Source: Periplaneta americana (lineage: Eukaryota; Arthropoda; Insecta; Blattodea; Blattidae). From it: a DNA stretch of 64,000 nt. The notes under the pieces are model-generated. The model was not told the origin of the DNA. It made no database searches and worked only from the letters and a program-made list of their open reading frames with translations. The DNA lies in contig NC_091131.1 in assembly GCF_040183065.1 (NCBI RefSeq), positions 9,787,300-9,851,299 of the forward strand, written 5' to 3'. The position numbers and the translations under genes are program-made. Of the stretch, positions 21,407-35,053 are shown in pieces (position 1 is the first letter of the stretch; every line of letters starts with the position of its first letter).

Positions 21407-24258
21407 CTGAAGTAGCACAGTACAATGCTTATAACTTTCGTCAGGTACGGAGGGGGTAGGTATAATGCGCGTCTGCGCACACGGTCACGATCATCAAGAT
21501 ATCATGAATCTATCACTTCCGTTCTGTGGCTGGACATGGGAGTACCCACATAAATTACTATATTAGGCATAATTTTCGATAATTATTTCAAATGGAATCA
21601 ACACATTAATTACCTTTGTAATAAATTACGTAAAATAATATATTATTTTGTTTTATTGACGAATTACTTGTCAATAAGTTTATTACGCACAATATATTTA
21701 ACTTTATTTCAATCGGTAATTATGTATGGAATTACAGGATGGGGTAGCTCATTTAAATCCAATTTTAATCCACTTTATTTATTACAGAAGAAAATAAACC
21801 TATTGATTGTTTTTACACTTTAATGTACTTAACATAAGACAAATTTATTATATTGTATTAATAAAATTCATACATAGAAATCGAAATAATTTTTAATTGT
21901 ATTCTCATAGTTATGAAACAAAAGGTATGAATTCTTTAAGATTGTTTGAACCAAAATGCAACACTGTCACAGTATTTAATCATAGTAGTAATTTAGGCCC
22001 AAGAATATATAACAAATTTATATTTAAATATCCTAATCTTGTCAATTTTAATAGTTCTAGTATTAAATTTAAAAAGTTATGTATGGATTTTATAAAAATT
22101 GAAAAATTGTAAATTTAAATTTATATATTCTGATTGCATAGTAGACATAAGACAAATTGTATTGTATAATTATTAATTTCAATTCAGGAATCCGCCCCTG
22201 AGCACGAGTTCTACTCTTTTAGGGGCGAGCTAAAGTTTTTCTGTATATATTATATTTTATGTTACAATTATTAGCAAAATAAATAAATAAATAAACAAAT
22301 AAATAAATATTATGCTCGATTACATAATAACTACATACATACATACATACATACATACATACATACATACATACATACATACATACATACATACATACAT
22401 ACATACATACATACATACATACATAAATTAGCATTATTTGTAGCTATCGTAATATAAAATGAAACCATAAGGAATGTAAATAATATAGAAAATAAATTTA
22501 CTTTCATATTGGCAGTATTTGCGAATAACAATGTGAGTACGTTATATTTTTTTCAGTTTCTATAACATTTCACCCAATTGTTAATAATTATTTCGTAAGG
22601 CATACAGTTTTTATTATTTGTTCTAGTACTTAGGCTCAGTGATATATAATTTCTATGTTATACATTTTATTGTTATTTTTTTCCCAAGATCACTAAGAAA
22701 GATGAATAATATCATTCATGTTTCTTTTCTGAATTTCTTAAAATAATGTTCATGTATCGAGTCAATTTTAATTTGTCATTATTTACGCGAACAATGATTC
22801 ACATGGACCACCTCTGTGGTGTAGGGGTCAGCATCCCGGTCGGGTTGAATTTCCTGGTTGAGGTTTTTCAGGGTTTTCCCTCAACCGTAAGGCAAATGTC
22901 AGGAAATTCGGGCCACAACATCCCTGAAAATCACCCGCTTCATTCATCACCAAAATCATACTCATAACAAATTAGTAGTATATAAGTATCTACAAACGCC
23001 ATCTGGTATAGAACCAGTCCCAACAATAGTGCACAGGCCTTCGGATTTCACCCAAAAGATTAACTCGCGATATAATCAGACATGTTAAAGCGAGTATAAA
23101 TAACATTAAGAACAAAAGACACACGATGAGGCCTATACTAAAAGAAATCTTCATACACAAACCATATTCACATTGCATTCAAGAGTAATTACTTAGTAAC
23201 ATGCGCCACATGTCATACTAAAGATGTTGTATGCCAATTATTATCCTGTGTTCCAATGGTTTGGTGCTGTGATCTTTTACTCTGAAGGAAAAACGAAGTA
23301 CGGTTTATAAACTCAAGTAAGACCTTTGAAAATACTTAAATGTTTTTTATTATCGTAGCTTATAGCATATTATTGAACTATTTGAATGTCAGGATACTTA
23401 GACATCATGAAATAGTCTTAAATACGATATTTGCTCACAATTAAAACACGATTTTATTAAAATGAGTTAGGGCTCTTAACGCCGCTATATTTGTATTCAA
23501 TTACTTGATTACTATTGCTGTGGCAATGTCTAATAATTCGATGTGTAACAAATCAAAGATATTTAAGCCATCGTTGTGCGAATTGTTACCAGTATCACCA
23601 ATTCAACGGTTTTCCCGCTAAATCTAGCTTTTTTGGATAACCGTCTCGCGGGTAAAATTATATTATCCCGCTTAGCGGGAATACTAGCGGTTTTTAATCT
23701 TTAAAGTTTCTGAAATGAAATTCATATTAGCATTATAAGCGGCTTTCATAATTACAGTGTGTGTTTTGTGAAATAATGCATGTGTTAATGTAGTGATAAT
23801 TCCATATTATATATATATTACCGTTAAAACCCGAAATCCGTCAAAACCAGTTTCAACTAGTAAATACTAGTTTAAGCAAATAAAGATAAGATATAAATTG
23901 AGTTTTCGTATGATCTAGAATCAGTGTCAGGTTAGGTTTGGTTTGTTTAGGTTTTTGTTTGGTAAAAGCCAGAAAAAACCCTAACCAAACCAAACCTGAC
24001 CTGTCATTGATTCCAGATGTTACGAAAATTCGCTTTTTATCTATCTGTATTTTAAAACTACGTAGTTTTTACTAGTTAAAACTGGTTTTGTCGCATTTTG
24101 GATTTTAACGGTAACATATATCGTGCAATAAGAAATTAAATATGTTGTGTCTGTGATAAAAGTATTCAAAATTCCTTTATAGCGCCACAATGGCAATGAT
24201 AATAGCGTGCAATATTCGTTACATTGGCGGGTGGATGCTCTATCTTGACCGTTATTAC

Positions 24259-24316
<58 letters not shown>

Positions 24317-27300
24317 GAATAATAAGTATACATTAAAATCTAGAGATATTTGTTAGAAAATCGCGGGTTTTCGAAAGCCATCTAGCGGGATTATACGAAC
24401 AACTGTTGGCAACACTGATTGTTACGTTTATTTGTGCAATTTACTCCTTAAAATGAAAGCATTTTATGTAAACACACGGCATTCGTTTGGGATTGAAATT
24501 GTGTTTTTATTTTTGTACTAAATTTATTTTCGACGGTTTCAGAGATATAAAAAGTCTCAATTAGCCTATATTTAGAGATTTTATACAGATTGCTTACCAA
24601 TAGAAGGACGGAAAATTGCTGCCGGTAGAACACCTCTTTGCTCGTACACAACATGCTCTGCCAGCGACTTGGAAAACACATACGTGTTGGGGAGATCTCC
24701 AAGCAATCTGCAGACATAAGAAAAGAAATGTTAGCTTACTGACCACTTATTCATTCGGTACGTTTGTTATTTTTGTATATGCGCACCATTTACTTAATAC
24801 AGTGACAGTTTAGAGCAATTGTGAATCAAAGTTATGACAGATCAATATGTAAGAATACTAAAGAAAAATGAAGAAGGTAAACGTGCAATTTCGAAATGAG
24901 GCAGCTTCAGATACTTGGGATGTACTATTAGCAGTAACATGAGCTGCTGCTAGGAAGTCAAAAGGAGAATAGCAATGACAAAGGAAGCCTTTACTATAAA
25001 AAGGAGCATCTTCTGCGGCCATCTGGAAAAAGAATAAGGAAGAGACTAGTGAAGTGCTTTGTGTGGAGTGGCGGCATTGTATGGGACAGAAACATAGACA
25101 TTGCGAAGAAGTGAAGAGAAGCGAATAGATGCATTTGAAATGTGATATAGAGAAGAATGGAGCGTGTGAAGTGGATAGACAAAATAGGAAATGAAGCTGT
25201 TTTGGAAAGAGTGGATGAAGAAAGAATGATTCTGAAACTGATCAGGAAGAGGAAAGGAATTATCTAGGTCAGTGGGTAAGAAAGAACTGACTACTGAAGG
25301 ATGCACTGGAAGGAATGGTGAACGGGAGAAAAAGTCCGAGGCAGAAGATAGACAACATTGAGATACATGGAGAGACTAGGAGAAAGGCGAAAAGATGAAA
25401 CATTGGAGAATGCTGGGTTTGCAATGAAGGACAGAAAACTAGGAATGACTGAATAATATATATATATATTTTTTTTTTTTAATTTCCGAAAACCACTAAA
25501 ATATAACGCTAATATGATATGTTAATAATCTAGTCGAGTATGAAATCCAGACACACACACACACGCACGTACACATGTAAATCGATTTGTAAACACTTAT
25601 AAATAAATAAATACTCAAATAAATACATAAATAAATACATAAATAAATAAACAAATAAATAAATAAATAAAAAGATAAATAAATACATAAATACATACAT
25701 AAATAAATAGATAAATAAATAAATACACAAATAAATAAATAAAAACATAAATAAATAAATACATAAATAAATAGATAAATAAAAACATAAATAAATAAAT
25801 AAAAACATAAATAAATACATAAATACATACATACATAAATAAATAGATAAATAAATAAATACACAAATAAATAAATGAAAACATAAATAAATAAATACAT
25901 AAATAAATAGATAAATAAAAACATAAATAAATAAATAAAAACATATATAAATAAATACATAAATAAGTAAATACATAAATAAAGAAATAAATAAATACAT
26001 AAATAAAGTAATAAATATATAAATAGATAAATACATAAATGAATACATACATAAATAAATAAATACATACATACATATATAAATAGATAAATAAATAAAT
26101 ACACAAATAAATAAATACATAAATAAATAGATAAATAAAAACATAAATAAATAAATAAAAACATATATAAATAAATAAATACATAAATAAATATATATAT
26201 AAATAAAGAAGTAAATAAGTAAATACATAAATAAGGAAAACATAAATGAATAAATACATAAATAAATAAATACATACATAAATAAATAAATACATACATA
26301 AATAAATAAGTACATAAATAAAGAAATAAATAAATAAAAACGTAAATAAATAAATAAATACATAAATAAATAAATAAATACGGTACATAATGAAATTAAT
26401 TAATTAATAAATACATAAATAAATAAATACAAAAATAAATACATAAATAAATAAATAAATAAAAACATAAATAAATAAATAAATATGACCCTATAGCTGC
26501 ACCATTATTTTTACATCGCTCTTTTGTATATTCTTTAGGAAATAATGAAAATCTGAGGAAATCAAAATGACACGCATTATAAACAAAAAAGGAATAGAAG
26601 CATAACTGTATACAATGACATGTTGGAAGAATGAATTAATACAAATTAGCTGTATAAATTTTGAAACATTATGCCGATCGGAACAATAAGTCTAGGAAGG
26701 TCTCTGATAGACGACATTCATTTGTTGGCCGAAACGGGCTAGCTGTCTACAGCATGCTTTCATTTTGGATTATAGTGATGATGACTCTGTTATTTATTTT
26801 TCTTCTTCATTAAGAAGCAATGCAAGCTGAAAATCCGCCAACTGAACACTGGATCAAAATGTAAGCACTCAGTTAAAGGTACATTCATTACGTTCTTGTC
26901 AGGTGCTGCAGATCGTCTTCGCACGCATTTTCCACGCACTCGATGACGTGTCGGTAGTCTCCGTACGCAGGATACACCTCCTCATCCATCACCGCGCGGT
27001 CGGGGTTGCAGTAGGCCGTGGAAACATGCACCAAGACCTAGCAGAGAAATACAAACAGTACTAAGCTTGGAGTGGAATGCAATGGAATTTTCGGGAAAGG
27101 GCACTATGACCCAGCACTGCGACCTTTTACGATCTATTGCGCTAACCCTCAAGCTAGGCGCATTCCCAAACCCACACCGGCTGACTACACTAAGGTACGC
27201 TGCGTATTCAGGTTTCGAGCAGACAATTCTACTCCTCCCTAGGCCAGCCCCCTCGGAGAATGCTATGGAATGATGACGAAATGGAGAAAATGGTGACGGA

Positions 27301-29851
27301 ATTATGTAGATGTCTAATATTTGACTGTACAGGAAGCCCAGGAAGTGAGCTATCTCCTTCAAATGACGGTATGAATAAGTGAACAACAAACGAATAAATA
27401 ATGCACAGGATGTTCCAAGAGGAAAGATCAATTTTACGAGAGATCATAAAATTGGTAATTTTTTTAAAGAACGAGTTCATACTAGTGTTGTGGGATTTAA
27501 TCGATTAATCGATCAACTTCTGTTGTGTAAGATTAATCGATCAAAAATATTTAGTCGAATAATCGAATCGATTAAAAGTAATCGATTGTAATTGTTATTA
27601 TTATTTTGTTAATACAAACTCATACTAAAAATTCCGACAATATTTCTCTCTCGGAAATTGCTTACTTAAAAGCACAATAGTACTGTTATTTTCTAACTGT
27701 AAACCAGGTAGCGTAAGGAAAATCTTTGTACAAACACTTCAGAAAGAGATGGACCTAGTCTACCTCTATTGAAAGTTGAAACACAATGCGAAACCCTTAT
27801 TAAGTTTTATGGTTTTTAAAGAAAACTTCCACCTTGTCAGCTCATCTTCCTAGCACATGAAATACATAATTTTCTGGGATTCGTCCCCCTCATCCCTTAT
27901 AAAATAGCCTTGTCTACACTGTGTGCAAGTGAGAGCGTAACTATCTTCTTCTTTTTCTAAAATCTGGTAATTCGGATTACAATAGGGGCCAGTCTTCTGT
28001 TTCGACCGCTGTACTTTTGCAATTTCTGTACTGAGTTTGTATGTGAAGGTTGTGTGTTTAGTTTGATAAAGAAAAAAAATCAGTTTTCTGTGATCTGTGA
28101 GAAGTGTAAACTCCATTATGTCATATGAGAATTTGAGAGGTAAACTCGGTGAAACGTTTGGATTTAAATTGAACGGTCGTGGAGAAGTGCTTGACAGAAA
28201 AACAGTTTTTTCGTGTTTAGTGATGCAGGAAACATTGTTACTAAGCGTAGAGCGGCACTTAATTCGGAACATGTGAATGCACTCACATGTTTAAAATCAT
28301 GGATGAAGCAGTATTAACTAGGTGAGTCTTCATACTTTTTTTTATTTATGTTTGTCTCAAAAATTCCCGGAGAAATTGACACAATAAATTATAAGCCTCA
28401 TAATAAATATGTTAGTAATTAATTAAAATAGTTGTTTTGCAATATAACGATACAATATATACAGATATACAACATTTAATACTTATGCTTATCACCTAAC
28501 ACAAGTTAAATTTAACAATAATTGTGTATTACAGTATACTTACTTACTGGCTTTTAAGGAACCCGAAGGTTCATTGCCGCCCTCACATAAGCCCACCATT
28601 GATCCCTATCCTGAGCAAGATTAATCCAGTCTCTACCATCATATCCCACCTCCCTCAAATCCATTTTAATATTATCTTCCCATCTACGTCTCGGCCTCCC
28701 CAAAGGTCTTTTTCCCGCCGGGCTCCCAACTAACACTCTATATGCATTTCTGGATTCGCCCATACGTGCTACATGCCCTGCCCATCTCAAACCTCTGGAT
28801 TTTATGTTCCTAATTATGTCAGGTGAAGAATACAATGCGTGCATCTCTGCGTTGCGTAACTTTCTCCATTCTCCTGTAACTTCATCCCTCTTAGCCCCAA
28901 ATATTTTCCTAAGCACCTTATTCTCAAACACCCTTAACCTATGTTCCTCTCTCAAAGTGAGAGTCCAAGTTTCACAACCATACAGAACAACCGGTAATAT
29001 AACTGTTTTATAAATTCTAACTTTCAGATTTTTTGACAAGCAGACTGGATGATAAAAGTTTCTCAACCAAATAATAACAGGCATTTCCCATATTTATTCT
29101 GTGTTTAATTTCTTCCCGAGTATCATTTATATTTGTTACTGTTACTCCCAGATATTTGAACTTCTCCACCTCTTTAAAAGATAAATTTCCAATTTTTATA
29201 TTTCCATTTCGCACAATATTCCCGTCACGAGACATAATCATATTTTGTCTTTTCGGGATTTACTTCCAAACCTATCTCTTTACTTGCTTCCAGTAAAATT
29301 TCCGTGTTTTCCCTAATCGTTTGTTGATTTTCTCCTAACATATTCACGTCATCCGCATAGACAAGCAGCTGATGTAACCCGTTCAATTCCAAACTCTTTT
29401 TGTTATCCTGGACTTCCCTAATGGCATCATCTATAGCAAAAGTAAAAAGTAAAGGTGATAGTGCATCTCCTTGCTTTAGCCCGCAGTGAATTGGAAACGC
29501 ATCTGACAGAAACTGACCTATACTAACTCTACTGTACGTTTCACTGAGACACATTTTAATTAATCGAACTAGTTTCTTGGGAATACCAAAATCAATAAGA
29601 ATATCATATAAAACTTCTCTCTTAACCGAGTCATATGCCTTTTTGAAATCTATGAATAACTGATTCACTGTACTCTTATACTCCCATTTTTCCTCCATTA
29701 TCATATTATAGTATAATAAAACATTTTTTCAAATCGATCAAAACTCGGTTAATCTATCGATTAATCGATTAAATTCAAATAGTTAATCGATTAAATATTT
29801 TGTTCGATCAACAGCACTTGTTCGTACCGAATATACGAGTATCAATAGATG

Positions 29852-29910
<59 letters not shown>

Positions 29911-30814
29911 AAACAGGCTTTAAGCAGACACTAAATGAGTAAATAAACAAATAAATCCATAAACAAGTAAATAGTAAGTTAAAGAAGCAAGTGGGGCTGC
30001 ATACCTCGAGGGCCCGCATGCTCATGGCCAGCCTGGTGACTTCCCTGGTGCCCCTGGTGTTGAGCAGCACGGCACGACGCAGAGGCTCGTTGAAGCGCAC
30101 AGAGGCTGCGCAGTGGAACACGACGCTCACGTCACACAGCACGCCAGTGGCATCGTCCAGCCCCAGGCGCTCACAGGTGACGTCGCCCCTCACCGCCACC
30201 AGCTTGTCCAGCGCGCTCGCGTCGCCTTCACTCTGCAGGCGCTGGAATATCTGCGATACGAGTCATCTACAGGGTGATTCATGACGAACAGTAAATGTTT
30301 TATATATTTTATTGGGTTATTTTATGACGCTGTATCAACATCTAGGTTATTTAGCGTCTGAATGATATGAAGGTGATAATGCCGGTGAAATGAGTCCGGG
30401 GTCCAGCATCGAAAGTTACCCAGCATTTGTTCATATTGGGTTGAGGGAAAACCCCGGAAAAAACCTCAACCAGATGTATTAAACATGCTAACTTACATGT
30501 AGGCGATTTCGATCCATTCAATGTATAGAAGTATTAGAACATGGCAATGTCTTTGCTAATATTAATTGCATTATCTTTCTACACATTTTGGTAATACTTT
30601 TGCATGAATCAACTCTTTTCCTTAAAATATAATAGTATTAATTCTTGTAAACTAATCACTGTAAACTGTAAACTAATCATTGTAAACTATGTTCTTTTTT
30701 GTTGTTATCTCTATTATGTAATGTGTAGCATAGTTGTTCATTTTATTGCATTATTTGTATCACTGTGCTGGACTTTTATTGGCCTATGGCTGTTGTCCAG
30801 CACATAAATATCAA

Positions 30815-30853
<39 letters not shown>

Positions 30854-30877
30854 ATATTAGTAGTATTATTATTATTG

Positions 30878-30926
<49 letters not shown>

Positions 30927-30971
30927 CATTATTGAGGGACGTTTATTGGGCAATGGCTGTTGTCCAGCATA

Positions 30972-31030
<59 letters not shown>

Positions 31031-31070
31031 ATATTATCATTGTTATTATTAGTAGTATTATTATTATTGC

Positions 31071-31103
<33 letters not shown>

Positions 31104-31314
31104 TCACTGCCATTTTCTGTCATTCATTCTCATAATCATTTGTTCTGTTTTTTTTTGTTTTTTTTTATTTTGTGCTAAACTGTAATTGACTTTGTGCTGC
31201 TGTTTTGCACATTAATATTCGAAATAAATAAATAAATAAATAAATAAACAAATAAATAAATATTATTATCATTGTTATTATTATTACTATTATTATTAGT
31301 AGTATTATTATTGC

Positions 31315-31357
<43 letters not shown>

Positions 31358-34300
31358 TCAGTGCATGGCGGTAGGTTCTCTATAATAAATATAAAATTGT
31401 CATAATTGGAACGTGCCTCTGCATCAAGCACACGGATTATATTCAAAGGTCGACACTCTAACCATTGAGATAACTTTCATTTGTTCGCTCTAATGGGCCA
31501 TCTCGTATAACATTCGTGAAGTATTTTAGAAATCACTACGAAATTACAAACATTATAATGTTTTTAAATTGTACCAGGGACCTTTCTGACGTTGTGAACA
31601 ATGTACACGTATTGCGTTATCTATAGGACACAATTTGAAACAAAACAGAATCAGATTGCTTATAATTATCTTGTAGACAAAAGAAGGCCCACGAAACAAA
31701 GCCACGGCGTCCCTCGTGGTCGCCTTTGATGTTTGTGCCTTCTGTGTTGAGTACTCTGTTATCATGCTCCACCATTATTAACCTCTTCCTGCATTCATTG
31801 ACATATTTTACTAATTAAATTATCCGTGTTTCCAAATATATGCAATTGAAAAACGTGGGAGCTTTAAAATGAGTCAGGGCCTTTGTAAATTTACGCTGGA
31901 ATTTTCTCTCTTTCCATTTCAGTTAATATCCACGTGTTCTGCGCCCGCTTAGTGCATATCTCTGTCTCTGTCTACGTCCGCTGTTGTTACTTGGAAGTGC
32001 AAAGCAATCTGTGAACATGCCAACCTGACAAATGAAAATAAAATTGATCCCGAACGTATAGCTAAATTTTAATCAATCTCTTACGTTAAAAAATACCCAC
32101 GACTCACTGAAATAATACCACACTTACGTTATTTTACTTTCATATATTTACAATTTTCTTACTGTATCTGTATTAATTTACTTACTTATATGCCAGGTGT
32201 GATATTTCTTCATTTTTGCATCGTGTCATAGGGAAGGCAAAAAATTGTGACGCGCTATAATTACGTGATTGTTATTGTGAGCATGGCTGAAATTGTAATA
32301 ATGTTTGGGATCTGAAACAAGAGTTTGAAATTTCTTTCTATTATGTCTATATAGGCCTACTCCTCGCGTTTAAATTTAACAAGGCACAGCCTTCTTGTTA
32401 ACTATTTCATAATTGCTTTCTCATTCCATGCGGCCTATTCTCCAGACAACAATACAATAGTTGAAACGATTCACATATCGATATTACGACAATGAGTTGT
32501 TTGAAATTGTAATGAATAATAATATGTAATTACAAAGAAATGAATTAATTTGAAATTAATATCACAGTTAAGTAATTGAGAATCGGACTATGTTAAATTA
32601 ACTATTTCTATCTTTGTACTCTCCGCATTTATTAATCATCCTCATTTATGTAGTACGAATAACAATTTTTTTATTAAATTAAAATTAAGTTTAAATATTT
32701 CGTTAAACTTTTACGCGTTAAAAACGTTTCGTGTGAATATTTGATATCTATATGATATAAAAAGGCACAGATCGACAGCAACTGTTTCAACACGGCCCCC
32801 AATTATATAAAATAAAGAAGCATCAAAATACGTTATTCATTTATTAATTAATATTCTTATGTAAAGAGACATCCCGAATGGCTGGGTGTTTTAGGAAATT
32901 CCACGATGCGCAATACCTCTTAAAATATAAAAATAATTGAGGATAGATTCGCTAACATAATGAAAGAATAGCTTGCCATCCCATTTGATCAATTTGTAGT
33001 AAAACATAATCAAGGACGTGAATAAACAAAATAATAAAGTCCTTAACGAATACATTGCGGGCAGCATCGGAGCAACTCATAAGGGGCAATGTTGTAATCT
33101 CTATTTTTTTAGTTGGTTATTTAAGGACGCTGTATCAACTACTAGGTTATTTAGCGTCGATGGGATTGGTGATAGCGAGATGGTATTTGGAGAGATGAGG
33201 CCGAGGATTCGCCATAGATTATCTGACATCCACCTTATGGTCGGGGAAAACCTGGGAAAAATTTCAACCAAGTAATCAGTCCAAGCGGGAATCGAACCCG
33301 CGCCCTAGCGGTACTCCGGATCAGCAGGCAAGCGCCTTAGCCGACTGGGCTACACCGGTGGCTTGTAATCTCTTATCTTTTCGAGTGATAAGCAGGAAAA
33401 CGTTCTTCGTTAAAGAATTTCATGAAAATCCATGCAGGGGTTAATGAGATATTGTTTACGAGTAAGTAGTCTAGCTGTGGTCTACACTACCCGTCATCTT
33501 AAAAATAGTACAATATTTTACTGAAGTTCTAACTCTGAATCATGTCAGTCGGAGTACCTCAAGGTACCGTGCTTGGACCACTGCTTTTCTCCATTTATAT
33601 TAATGACGTGACTACAAACTTATATTACTGCAAGTATCACATTTACGCAGACGACTTACAACTCTATATGTACTCCCGGCCAGACGAAATTGATGCAACT
33701 ATTGGCAAACTTAATCATGACTTGAATCAAGTTTCTTCATGGGCGAAAAAGTTCGGACTTCGGTTAAATGCTAGTAAGTGACAAGCTATAATAATTGGAC
33801 ATAAGAGACTACTGAACACAATGAACGACAGACATATCCCAATTATTACAGTAAATAATGCCACTATTCCGTACCATTCTGTCGTCAGAAACCTTGGCGT
33901 TTACCTACACGAAAACTTAAATAGGGAATGCCAAATAAAGAAAATGTCCAAGGGAGTACGCAATACCATGCATTCTCTTAACCCGTTCAGAAACTTCCTC
34001 CCGCCAGAATTAAAACAGACTTTAGTGCAAACCTTCGTATTTGACTATTGCGAAGTAACACTTACAGACTTGACAACTTAACTTTCGAACAAGCTGCAGC
34101 GTGTGCACAATATGAGTGTCAGATTCATCAGCAATGCTCACAAATTTGACCACATTACACCCTCGTTCAAATCTTTATCCTGGCTGCAACTTAGTAACCG
34201 TAGATCACTTCATTCGCTGTCTCTTCTGTTTCGAGTTCTCCACACTTCTACTCCAAATTATCTTCGTTCCCGGTTTAACTACTTATCCTGCAATCACAAT

Positions 34301-34538
34301 CTAAACACCAGGTCACAGGAGAGCCAAATCCTAGCAATTCCTGCCCATAGAACATCCCACTATTCATTCTCTTTTACTGCCTCAGTCCCCCGTGAATGGA
34401 ATTCTCTACCTCAGAAGATTAGGGGCTGTCAGACAATAACCACTTTCAAGAAAAGGCTAAACTATTACTTACGGACGCAGTCAAATTGAAGTTATAATTG
34501 TGATCGAGTTTAATAATTTAATTATATTTAGGTATGAC

Positions 34539-34580
<42 letters not shown>

Positions 34581-34869
34581 GGTGGCCGGGTAGCTCAGTT
34601 GGTAGAGCAGCTGACTACGGACTGAAAGGTCCGGGTTCGATCCCAGGTGGTGACAGGATTTTTTCTCGTTGCCATACTTTCAGAACGGCCCCGAGGTTCA
34701 CTCAGCCTCCTATAAAATTGAGTACCGGGTCTTTCTCAGGGGTAAAAGGCGGTCAGAGTGTGGTGCCGACCACACCACCTCATTCTAGTGCCGAGGTCAT
34801 GGAAAGCATGGGGCTCTACCTCCATGCCCGCCAAGTGCCTTCATGGCATGTTACGGGGATACCTTTACC

Positions 34870-34929
<60 letters not shown>

Positions 34930-34990
34930 CTGTAATTGGCCACTGGCTGTTGTACAGCACATTAAATAAATAAATAAATAAATAAAATAA

Positions 34991-35053
<63 letters not shown>

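Larger units (their letters stand above)
27483..29819 (+). mobile_element. hAT element in FAR intron 2, containing an RTE insertion
   Basis: The left end is TAGTGTTGTGGGATTTAATC and the right end (inverted) AAGTGCTGTTGATCG. The flanks GTTCATAC (27475-27482) and GTTCGTAC (29820-29827) form an 8-bp target duplication with one mismatch. Multiple ATTTAATCGATTA words near both ends look like subterminal transposase sites. A transposase C-terminus remains at 28216-28317. About 1.17 kb of it is a later RTE insertion. Confidence 0.75.

Noticed and set aside
23931-24000. Telomere-like GGTTAGGTTTGG repeats
   Set aside because: Only a few degenerate words, placed in the inverted arms of a MITE; there is no TTAGG array.
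25496-26388. Three overlapping 250-280 codon minus frames rich in Tyr, Leu, Phe, Ile
   Set aside because: They are translations of a tetranucleotide AAAT/ATAC array in all three frames; no protein-like complexity.
27850-28272. 140-codon minus frame with CxxC pairs
   Set aside because: It lies antisense to the recognisable hAT C-terminus at 28216-28317 and has no matching domain.
28804-29013. 69-codon plus frame identical in style to 811-1020
   Set aside because: Antisense shadow of the RTE coding strand at both places.
34581-34655. tRNA gene
   Set aside because: A and B boxes are present, but the acceptor arms do not pair and a SINE body follows.
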